From Bradyrhizobium sp. 186 (GTDB lineage: Bacteria > Pseudomonadota > Alphaproteobacteria > Rhizobiales > Xanthobacteraceae), in assembly GCF_023101685.1 (NCBI RefSeq), contig NZ_CP082164.1, positions 6,572,001 to 6,636,000 on the forward strand: a stretch of 64,000 bases of DNA. The letters are read 5' to 3'. The notes below the pieces were generated by a model that searched no databases, had not been told where the DNA came from, and was given only the letters and a program-made list of their open reading frames with translations. Below, piece by piece: positions 37,159 through 44,293 of the stretch. Position numbers and translations under genes: made by a program. The number at the start of each line of letters is the position of its first letter. The stretch's first letter is position 1.

Positions 37159-37715
37159 TTAGAATGCCTCGCGCAGGATGGTGGCGTGCATCAGCGAGAT
37201 TTCTTGGCAACCCAACTCCATCAGGCGCGCTGCGACATCAGCGATACGATCGGGTGCGATCCGACCTTCAAAAGGGCATTCGACCACACACGACACATAG
37301 TCGCGCACCTTGACGTCGTGCTGTTTGGCCGACTCCAGAACCGGCAAAAAGCCAGCGATCGACTCCGCGATCACACTGTTGATGTTCTTTTTCGAGAATG
37401 TTTCCGACGCAGCAGCGAAAACAGCCACATTCGTGGCGCCGGCTTTGATCGCGGCGGTCAACCCCTGCAGGTTCGGCGTCAGCACGGGGTACGTCACCCC
37501 GAGCCTGCGTTTCAAGCTTCGCAACACCTCGGCGCTGTCCGCGCCATCTGCGGAACCCATTTCGGGGATACGAATGCGGTCGCCTCGATATCGTGCAATC
37601 CGGCATCAGCAAGCCGCTCGATCAACTCCAGTTTGACTGCGGTCGAGACGGCCTGTTTCTCGTTCTGCAAGCCGTCGCGCGGCCCGACTTCCATGATACG
37701 AACGACGTTTGTCAT
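37159..37715 (-). pseudogene. hmgL: Hydroxymethylglutaryl-CoA lyase remnant, frameshifted and truncated
   Basis: From 37715 the minus strand reads [20 protein letters not shown] and on to SPKWVPQMA, the clear N-terminus of HMG-CoA lyase. Near 37540-37545 the frame shifts, and homology resumes as [20 protein letters not shown], then ATNVAVFAAASETFSKKNIN and VECPFEGRIAPDRIADVA. The match stops at GCQEISL, where the family would continue GDTIGxGTP; about 130 C-terminal residues are missing, including the catalytic cysteine loop. The start overlaps the stop of the mccA remnant by four bases, the normal operon join. The gene cannot make an active enzyme. Confidence 0.9.
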
Positions 37716-38327
37716 TGTGCCGCGTCCATCTGCAGTTCGACCAGATCAACGCCCTCCGACACCAGATCGCCCGGTGCGCAATGGAACGAGACGACCACGC
37801 CCGCCTCCGGTGCGGCAATCGTGTGCTCCATCTTCACGGCTTCCATCACCAGCAATGGCGCGCCTTTCATGACGCTCGCACCGACCTCGACGAGCAGCGC
37901 AATCACTTTGCCGGGCATCGGCGATCTCAACCCGTCCTGCACGTCCCCATCAACCGCGCCCGGATGCAGCGTATTGACCTTCGAGAGCACATAGGCGTGC
38001 CCTTCAAAGAACACATGCCGTCGCTCGGCTATGAAGACCACCGCGGCGTGAATCCGCCGTTCGCCGAGTTGTGCACTCAACTCTCAGTTGCATCACAACA
38101 CCCCGCTCGCGGGAGTCGCCGACCGCCGAGATCGAGTTCGTGTCCACCGTGCGTCGTCGCCGATATCCCGACAAACTGTTCCACTTCGCCGTGACGCAGC
38201 GTCAGCGCGCGCCATCCACGGCCATTGGAGCGCCAATCGTCGCGGATATCCCACGGCGATTTATGGCCGGCATTGGCGGCATATTGTCGGGCTTTCGATG
38301 GTTGTAACGCTTCAGCCAGCGCCGCGA
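37712..38327 (-). pseudogene. mccA: Methylcrotonyl-CoA carboxylase alpha subunit remnant (C-terminal part)
   Basis: The minus strand from about 38327 reads ALAEALQPSKARQYAANAGH, then KSPWDIRDDWRSNGRGWRAL, which matches the linker between the carboxylase and biotin domains. After a frameshift near 38090 it resumes with VSAQLGERRIHAAVVFIAER and ends in the biotin domain LRSPMPGKVIALLVEVGASV, then MEAVKMEHTIAAPEAG. The whole biotin carboxylase domain is gone. The biotin motif reads AVKM in place of the usual AMKM. Together with hmgL this is the tail of a leucine-degradation operon that has decayed. A 122-residue frame (37712-38080) remains open but is unlikely to be functional. Confidence 0.85.
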
Positions 38328-38412
38328 ACCGCCCGGGCCGACCTCATTACGGCCCGAGCGTTCAAGCTCGATGTCGCTGATAACCCTTTGGGGGCGCGGA
38401 GAACTTCGCCGG

Positions 38413-38565
38413 CTAACGCGCGACCAGAGTTACTATCAAGAGACTGAGCGTTAGCCCGATAGACGACATCATAAATACGGGCACAAAAGTCTCGAAGCCG
38501 ATCTCGGGATTTCCAACCACTGCTTCGTGCCGAAGAACTCGGTCCACGCTTGTCTGCATCATCAT
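38413..38565 (-). CDS. Possible 50-residue single-helix membrane protein
   Basis: The frame opens with three ATG codons in a row (38557-38565) preceded by GGGAGA at a spacing of six bases, and encodes about 29 polar residues followed by one hydrophobic helix (FMMSSIGLTLSLLIVTLVAR) at the C-terminus. A good ribosome site and a clean membrane helix favour a real gene, but I know no family. It lies 110 bases downstream of the second sensor kinase on the same strand, so it may be in that operon. Confidence 0.5.
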   Translation of the reverse strand: MMMQTSVDRVLRHEAVVGNPEIGFETFVPVFMMSSIGLTLSLLIVTLVAR

Positions 38566-38675
38566 TGCGATTCTCCCGTCTCAAGACGTCGTTGGATTTG
38601 GCGTCATCCGAAAAGCGATGGGAGAGTCCTTAACTGGAACGACTTAGCTACAACATAGAGAGGGGACTTTCCTCC

Positions 38676-39989
38676 CTAGGCATCACTTCCGCACATGGCC
38701 GGGAGGCGGACGGTTGCTCGAAGACCTTTCGGGGCGCGGTCGGAAATATTCTCCAGCACAACTATCCCTCCGAGGCGGTCAACGATGCGTTTTACGATCG
38801 AGAGGCCCAGTCCGGTACCATCTTCAGCCGGTCGGCTGCCGCGGAAGAACGGCTCGAATATCCGATCGATGTCGCCGGATGGAATGCCTGGTCCGGTATC
38901 TTCGATCTGCACCACCGCTTCGTTGCCCTCGCGATAGACCCCGATATCGACGCGGCCGCCTTGCGGCGTGAAGCGTACGGCATTGTCGAGCAGGTTCCGT
39001 ATCATCGTTGCGATCATCACGGGCTCACCCTTGGTCGCGATCGATTCAATCAACTGGAAACCGAGATCTATTCCCTTGCGCGAAGCGTCCGGCACCAGAT
39101 CCGCCACCAAATCCTTCACGGTGCGGTCTAGCGGCACCACGGTGGCTTCATCGTTCGGGTCGGCCTCATGTCGCGCCAGCGCGAGCAGTTGCTCAAGAAG
39201 ATGCTTGGTGCGGCGCATGCCCTGCTTGAGCGCGCCGAGGCGTTCGCGCGCTTGCTCGGGAAGATCGGCCGGATCGAGATTCTCTGCCTGCAAACTAAGC
39301 GCGGTGATGGGCGTCCGCAGTTCATGCGCAGCATCGGCGACGAAACGCCGCTGCTGATCCATCATCAATTTCACTCGCTCCAATAGCCCATTGATGGATG
39401 CGATGAACGGATGAAGCTCGCTTGGCGTGTCCGCTAGCGGAAGCGGGGTCATGTCATCCGCACGTCTTAAGTCGAGATCACCTGCCAATCGGACCATCGG
39501 GCGCAGCGATCTCGCGACGACCAACGCCGCGACCAGCAGCAAGCAGGGAATCAGCGCGACGAGCGGGAGCAGCGTGCGCATCGCCATGCTGCTCGCTATG
39601 TCATCTCTGACGTCGGTCAGCTGTGTCACGGCAAACCGGCTTCCGTCAGGCCGGGTCCGCAATAGCACCCGAGCCGACTGACCGATGCGCGAGGCCACGT
39701 GCAGTCCGTCCTGGAGGCCCCAGAGTAGCCGCTCCTCGGCCGAGCCATGCGGCGCCGTCCCCAATTCTGCGACATCAACCTCCGCGTCCGCCTCAACGCC
39801 GCCGAGTGACTGGTCGCTCTTGGCGTTGCCGTTCTGCAACAGGCTGCCGATCTGGATCAGGCTCGAATCCTGCATCTCGATCGCCTCGTCGAACGCCCAG
39901 AGATAGGTGAACGCGCCACCGATACACCCGGCCAGCAAGATAACCGCCGTCAAGCCGACGAAAAGACGAGCGCGCAGGGACTTTGTCAT
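38676..39989 (-). CDS. Sensor histidine kinase (QseC/PmrB-like)
   Basis: A 437-residue sensor kinase. Order: membrane helix 1 (FVGLTAVILLAGCIGGAFTYL), a periplasmic domain of about 130 residues, membrane helix 2 (LLPLVALIPCLLLVAALVVA), HAMP (RSLRPMVRLAGDLDLR), H-box DAAHELRTPITALSLQAEN, N-box RNLLDNAVRFTP, and G-boxes DTGPGIP and GTGLGLSIVKRI. ATG 39989 overlaps the response-regulator stop by four bases (ATGA); the upstream extension of the frame reads through the regulator gene in another frame and is not real. The ligand is unknown; QseC/PmrB relatives sense cations, iron or small signals. Confidence 0.93.
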   Translation of the reverse strand: MTKSLRARLFVGLTAVILLAGCIGGAFTYLWAFDEAIEMQDSSLIQIGSLLQNGNAKSDQSLGGVEADAEVDVAELGTAPHGSAEERLLWGLQDGLHVASRIGQSARVLLRTRPDGSRFAVTQLTDVRDDIASSMAMRTLLPLVALIPCLLLVAALVVARSLRPMVRLAGDLDLRRADDMTPLPLADTPSELHPFIASINGLLERVKLMMDQQRRFVADAAHELRTPITALSLQAENLDPADLPEQARERLGALKQGMRRTKHLLEQLLALARHEADPNDEATVVPLDRTVKDLVADLVPDASRKGIDLGFQLIESIATKGEPVMIATMIRNLLDNAVRFTPQGGRVDIGVYREGNEAVVQIEDTGPGIPSGDIDRIFEPFFRGSRPAEDGTGLGLSIVKRIVDRLGGIVVLENISDRAPKGLRATVRLPAMCGSDA

Positions 39990-40648
39990 AACGAGCGGTC
40001 CACCATCCAGCCGACGCCGCGCACATTGCGGATCACTGTGGCGCCCAGTTTCTTGCGGAGGGTATGGATCAGGAATTCGATCGCATTGCTCTCGACTTCC
40101 TCGTTCCAGCCGTAGATTTGCCGCTCTAGCTCGCTGCGCGACAGGATCGTACCCGGCCGTGCCAACAGCGCCGAAAGCAGCGCGAACTCGCGGGCGGTAA
40201 GCAGCGATGCCTCGCCGTGGAACCAAGCTTCGTGCGTCGCAGGATCCAAATGAAGCGTGCCATTGCTGAGCAGCGCCGGCGAACCGCTGCCTTCGCGGCG
40301 AAGCACTGCGCGCATGCGCGCCAGCAATTCTCGAATCTCGAAGGGCTTTACCAGATAGTCGTCCGCGCCGAGATCGAGGCCATCAATGCGGTCGTCAACG
40401 CCGTCCCGCGCGGTCACAATGATGACTGGGAGTTTGCGGCGAGACGAGCGAAGCTGGCACAGCACCTCGCGGCCATCCGCCAGAGGGAGCCCAAGATCGA
40501 GCAGCGCTACCTCGTAGGCCTCGTTCTCCACGGCGTGGATGGCGGTCTCACCATCCGTCACCCAGTCCACCGCATAGGCGGCATCCCGAAGCGCCTGCTG
40601 GACGGCCGCGCCCACCATCTTGTCGTCCTCGATCAGCAAAACCCGCAT
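39986..40648 (-). CDS. OmpR-family response regulator (QseB/PmrA-like)
   Basis: A 220-residue regulator. The receiver domain starts MRVLLIEDDKMVG with the acidic pair, has the phosphorylation aspartate in ALLDLGLPLADG and the lysine in LVKPFEIRELLAR. The winged-helix domain ends TLRKKLGATVIRNVRGVGWMV. ATG 40648 starts the domain; the in-frame ATG at 40693 would add 15 residues and falls in the segment duplicated at 23.7 kb. CTTAG direct repeats in the divergent promoter region are probable binding sites, as PmrA-type regulators bind paired CTTAA-like half-sites with an 11-bp period. Confidence 0.93.
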   Translation of the reverse strand: MRVLLIEDDKMVGAAVQQALRDAAYAVDWVTDGETAIHAVENEAYEVALLDLGLPLADGREVLCQLRSSRRKLPVIIVTARDGVDDRIDGLDLGADDYLVKPFEIRELLARMRAVLRREGSGSPALLSNGTLHLDPATHEAWFHGEASLLTAREFALLSALLARPGTILSRSELERQIYGWNEEVESNAIEFLIHTLRKKLGATVIRNVRGVGWMVDRSL

Positions 40649-40772
40649 TTCGATGTCTCTGTTTCGATGTCCACTTGATCCCTCATAGGACATCGCACCC
40701 TGGGATACCGTCCTTGTCGTCGCGTACGGCCAAATGCTCCGGCTTGGCCCGGGGTCGTTCTCCCCATCCCGA

Positions 40773-40788
40773 CTTAGTGGAGACTTAG
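40773..40788 (+). promoter_or_regulatory. CTTAG direct repeat, candidate response-regulator box 1
   Basis: CTTAG at 40773-40777 and again at 40784-40788, an 11-bp period. The layout resembles PmrA/OmpR-type half-site pairs. Confidence 0.6.
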
Positions 40789-40841
40789 AGCGGGCCTCGT
40801 CAATAGCATTGCGCGATCAACACGCGCGTCCGATCTCTCCT

Positions 40842-40858
40842 CCTAAGCCGCTCCTAAG
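40842..40858 (-). promoter_or_regulatory. CTTAGG direct repeat, candidate response-regulator box 2
   Basis: On the plus strand CCTAAG occurs at 40842-40847 and 40853-40858, again an 11-bp period; on the minus strand this is a CTTAGG pair. It faces the opposite way from box 1 and lies 62 bases before the first four-repeat membrane protein gene. Confidence 0.65.
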
Positions 40859-40919
40859 TTGGCTTCGTCATCGTGCCGCATCGGCTTAGAACTTGCATTC
40901 CTTGGAGAAGAGAGATCAC

Positions 40920-41702
40920 GTGCCCGCCACGGTGAATCCCCATCTGCCACTGCTGCTTAACAAGGTCCCAGAAGTTACAGCGATCTTCTGGACCATCAAG
41001 ATCGTATCGACCACGGTTGGCGAGACCGGCGCCGACTATCTCGCCGTGCATGTCGGCCTTGGGGTAAGCACGACGACCGTGATCATGGTCGGCTTTCTCG
41101 TCGCGGCGCTGGCCGTGCAGCTCCGCGCGCGAAGTTACGTTCCCTGGATTTATTGGCTGACGGTGGTTCTCGTCAGCGTCGTCGGCACGCAGATCACCGA
41201 CCTGCTCACCGACAAGCTTGAAATCAGCCTCTATCTCAGCACGGCCGTCTTCGCAGCCACTTTGGCCGCGACTTTCGCGATCTGGTACGGCGTCGAGCAG
41301 ACGCTTTCAATTCACACCATCGTCACCAGAAGGCGCGAGCTGTTCTATTGGTGGGCGATCCTCTTCACATTTGCACTGGGGACAGCGGCCGGGGATCTGG
41401 CGACCGAAGCCCTCGGCCTCGGGTTCCAGCTCGGCGTCATCGCATTTGGCGCGCTGATCGCGGTCATCGCCCTCACCTATTATCTCGGAGCCAACCCGGT
41501 TCTCACCTTCTGGCTGGGCTACGTCCTCACGCGTCCGCTGGGCGCTTCGCTCGGTGACCTGCTTTCGCAGTCCAGAACATACGGCGGCCTCGGCCTCGGC
41601 ACCATCTACACCAGCATTGGGTTTCTCACCGTCATCGTCGCACTGGTCGGCTGGGTGAGCTTTGAAGGCGAGCGAACCGGCAAGACCGACCCGGTGCGGT
41701 GA
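40920..41702 (+). CDS. COG4705-type membrane protein with four Asp-bearing repeats (paralogue 1)
   Basis: A 260-residue protein of about eight hydrophobic segments, matching the uncharacterised COG4705 group. A motif of the form G-[TEA]-x-x-[GAT]-D occurs four times, inside or next to membrane helices: GETGAD (Asp 39), GTQITD (94), GTAAGD (159) and GASLGD (213). The spacing of 55, 65 and 54 residues shows a duplicated four-helix half. GTG 40920 is chosen because GGAGAAGAG precedes it; the in-frame TTG at 40893 precedes that site. Function unknown; buried acidic residues would suit cation transport. Part of the gene is duplicated at 23671-23729. Confidence 0.85.
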   Translation: MPATVNPHLPLLLNKVPEVTAIFWTIKIVSTTVGETGADYLAVHVGLGVSTTTVIMVGFLVAALAVQLRARSYVPWIYWLTVVLVSVVGTQITDLLTDKLEISLYLSTAVFAATLAATFAIWYGVEQTLSIHTIVTRRRELFYWWAILFTFALGTAAGDLATEALGLGFQLGVIAFGALIAVIALTYYLGANPVLTFWLGYVLTRPLGASLGDLLSQSRTYGGLGLGTIYTSIGFLTVIVALVGWVSFEGERTGKTDPVR

Positions 41703-41769
41703 TTCCAATCTCAATGTCCATTAGAAGCCCACGCAAGCGCGTGCGGGCAAGACCAAGAGGAGAGCACGC

Positions 41770-42174
41770 ATGAACAAGACAATTCTGGCGCTGGCCGTCG
41801 GCCTTCTGACGGTGTCGACAAGCGAGCCGAACATGCACGCCAACGGGCACATTTGGTTCGTGCCGCCTGCCGAAGCGGCAATGTCATCGAAGCTCGGCGA
41901 CCTGACGCCGTTCCGCACCATCGTCGTCGACGTCTCGGCGCTGCTCGAGAAGGGCGACCTCGCGGAAGCCAAGACGCGGATCAAGGATCTCGAAACCCAA
42001 TGGGATGAGGCGGAGGCCGCCTTGAAGCCGCGCGCCGCCGCCGACTGGCACACCGTCGACAAGGCCATCGACCGTGCGCTCGAAGCGCTACGCGCCAGCA
42101 CCCCCGACGCCACCAAATGCAAGCAATCCGTTGCTGAGTTGCTGTCGATCATGGATTCAGTCGGGAAATCCTGA
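41770..42174 (+). CDS. Small exported helical protein between the two COG4705 genes
   Basis: A 134-residue protein with a signal peptide ([18 protein letters not shown]) and a helical mature part with a heptad-like stretch ([32 protein letters not shown], given here as residues about 59-90). It contains one cysteine (TKCKQSV). I do not recognise the family. AGGAG lies 8 bases before the ATG. It sits between two paralogous membrane protein genes on the same strand with short gaps, so it is probably their periplasmic partner. Confidence 0.75.
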   Translation: MNKTILALAVGLLTVSTSEPNMHANGHIWFVPPAEAAMSSKLGDLTPFRTIVVDVSALLEKGDLAEAKTRIKDLETQWDEAEAALKPRAAADWHTVDKAIDRALEALRASTPDATKCKQSVAELLSIMDSVGKS

Positions 42175-42267
42175 CGCTCGGCCGCGTTGCATTTTTGACA
42201 CGTATCCAACATGACCGACGGCGGCGCCGCGCGCCCGCCGTCGATATCCGGCGAACGTGGAAGAAGC

Positions 42268-43041
42268 ATGGATCAATACTACAAAAGCGCGGTCGACACT
42301 GAGCCAGCGAGTAAGGTTCCAGAAGTCACCCTGGGATTTTGGATCATCAAGATACTCGCGACGACGCTCGGCGAGACCGGCGGCGACGCCGTGACGATGT
42401 CGATGAATCTCGGCTATTTGGCTGGAACGGCGATCTTTGCGGCGATCTTCGCCGCCGGCGTCACCGCGCAGATGAGCGCGAAGCAATTTCACCCGCTGCT
42501 TTACTGGGTGGCGATCGTCGCGACCACCACCGTCGGCACCACGCTCGCCGATTTCGTCGATCGCTCGCTTGGCATCGGCTATCTCGGCGGCTCCTCACTC
42601 TTGGCCGTTTTGCTTATCGCTTCGCTTGCGCTTTGGCATCGAACGATGGGCACTGTTTCGATTGCGTCGATCGACTCGAAGTCGGCCGAGACCTTCTACT
42701 GGGTGACGATCATGTTCTCGCAGACTTTGGGCACCGCGCTCGGCGACTGGATGGCCGATTCGACCGGGCTCGGCTATGCCGGCGGCGCTCTGGTGTTTGC
42801 CGCCGGGCTCGCTGTCGTAACCGGGGCCTACTTCTGGACCAACATTTCGCGGACTGTCCTGTTCTGGGTCGCGTTCGTGCTCACCCGGCCGCTTGGGGCT
42901 ACTGTTGGCGACTTCCTCGACAAGCCGCTCGACCATGGCGGTCTGGCGCTCAGTCGATACACCGCGTCGGCCTCGCTGGTGGCCATCATGGTTCTGTTGA
43001 TCGTGCTCGTGCCGCAGCGCTCGGGAGAACATCCGGCCTGA
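42268..43041 (+). CDS. COG4705-type membrane protein with four Asp-bearing repeats (paralogue 2)
   Basis: A 257-residue paralogue of the protein at 40920. The motif again occurs four times: GETGGD (Asp 40), GTTLAD (95), GTALGD (160) and GATVGD (215), with spacings of 55, 65 and 55, essentially identical to paralogue 1. Both share the opening KVPEVTxxFWxIKI and the TRPLGA loop before repeat four. ATG 42268 follows GGAAGAAG; the open frame upstream lacks similarity. The two proteins may form a heteromer. Function unknown. Confidence 0.85.
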   Translation: MDQYYKSAVDTEPASKVPEVTLGFWIIKILATTLGETGGDAVTMSMNLGYLAGTAIFAAIFAAGVTAQMSAKQFHPLLYWVAIVATTTVGTTLADFVDRSLGIGYLGGSSLLAVLLIASLALWHRTMGTVSIASIDSKSAETFYWVTIMFSQTLGTALGDWMADSTGLGYAGGALVFAAGLAVVTGAYFWTNISRTVLFWVAFVLTRPLGATVGDFLDKPLDHGGLALSRYTASASLVAIMVLLIVLVPQRSGEHPA

Positions 43042-43159
43042 CGACGTGGTGCGCAAAAGCAGACATTCGGCAGAGCCAGGCGCGCATCGCGCCAAACCGG
43101 GGGCCAACCCATTCCTCGGGCGCGCGCGATGGCACCGGCTTTCCGCCGGAAAATGTCTA

Positions 43160-44083
43160 TCAACCCCGAAGCTCGCTCGTCACGCTGCTGATGACATCTC
43201 GCAGCCAAGCATGCGCGGGCTGGTTATCGAGCCGTCGCAGCCAAATCATCGCAGCTTCGATCGGCTTGGGCGAACGCGACAGCCGACGGAAAACAAGTGG
43301 GTGAGACCTTGTCATGTTCTTGGCGACGTTGAGCGGAAGGACAGACACCAAATCCGACGTCGCCAGAATCTGCGCTGCAGACAGAAATGGCGCACGCATC
43401 GCAGGTCTTGGGCCAGGCTTTGATCGTCCAGGGCCGTTCTCGACAAGATCGGTGCCGAATTGAGCCGACGAGATTTCGAGCTGGGGGAGCGCGGCCAGCT
43501 TCTCGGCCGATAGTTCCTGCGCCCTTGCGCTCGGATGACCCTTGCGATGTATTACGACGAACTGATCCTGCAGCAATCGCCTCCGCGAGAAGCGCTCGCC
43601 CGTCGCGGCGGATGGCCCCATCGCCAGATGCAGTTCGCTTCGATCAAGCTGATCGAGAACGTCCAGTGTGCCGCTTGGCCGAAAATCCAGCTTCACCCCG
43701 GGAGCAATTCGGGCAACATGCGCCGCGATCGGTGCGACCAGAACGATCGCCGCGTAATTGTCGACGGCAATGCGGAATGATGCCGTCGCCGTTGACGGAT
43801 CGAACTGCACGGGCTCCAGCGATTGTTGCAGCCCATCGAGTGCGATCCTGATCGGCGTGGCAAGTTCGTCGGCCCGTGGGGTCGGCACCATTCCGTTTGG
43901 GCTGCGGACAAACAGCTCGTCTTTCAGCATGTGACGCAATCTCGTCAGGGCATGGCTCATCGCAGGCTGGCTCAGTCCCAGCCGTTGCCCCGCCCGCGTG
44001 ACGGATCGGTCCCGCATGATGGCGTCGAACACCACCAGCAGATTTAGATCGAGCGCAGCTAACCTGGGCGCTGTCTTGCTCAA
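43160..44083 (-). CDS. LysR-family transcriptional regulator
   Basis: About 307 residues. The N-terminal helix-turn-helix is LDLNLLVVFDAIMRDRSVTR, then AGQRLGLSQPAMSHALTRLR, typical of NodD/SyrM-like LysR proteins, and the effector domain follows from about residue 90. There is no suitable ATG; a TTG at 44083 with GGAG about 10 bases upstream is preferred to the more distal TTG at 44104. It is divergent from the RND operon with about 210 bases between, so it probably controls that operon in response to an unknown small molecule. Confidence 0.9.
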   Translation of the reverse strand: MSKTAPRLAALDLNLLVVFDAIMRDRSVTRAGQRLGLSQPAMSHALTRLRHMLKDELFVRSPNGMVPTPRADELATPIRIALDGLQQSLEPVQFDPSTATASFRIAVDNYAAIVLVAPIAAHVARIAPGVKLDFRPSGTLDVLDQLDRSELHLAMGPSAATGERFSRRRLLQDQFVVIHRKGHPSARAQELSAEKLAALPQLEISSAQFGTDLVENGPGRSKPGPRPAMRAPFLSAAQILATSDLVSVLPLNVAKNMTRSHPLVFRRLSRSPKPIEAAMIWLRRLDNQPAHAWLRDVISSVTSELRG

Positions 44084-44293
44084 GCGACTCGAACTCCAAA
44101 ACAATTCAATGCGCGCATGTGAAGATGAAGAGAATGCATTTTACGAATGCGAAACTCAAGCCTAGATTCGGGATTGTCGATTGGAAAATGGCGCTTGGCG
44201 AGGCTGCGAAACAGCAGGTGGCTGCGGGCGCTAAGGATGCCCTAATGATCGGGCCGCTACAGCGACGGCACGTCTTTTACACGGGAGAAGCTC

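Noticed and set aside
37712..38080. Stand-alone biotin carrier protein of 122 residues
   Set aside because: Homology continues upstream in another frame into the mccA linker, so this is the tail of a broken mccA rather than an independent carrier protein.
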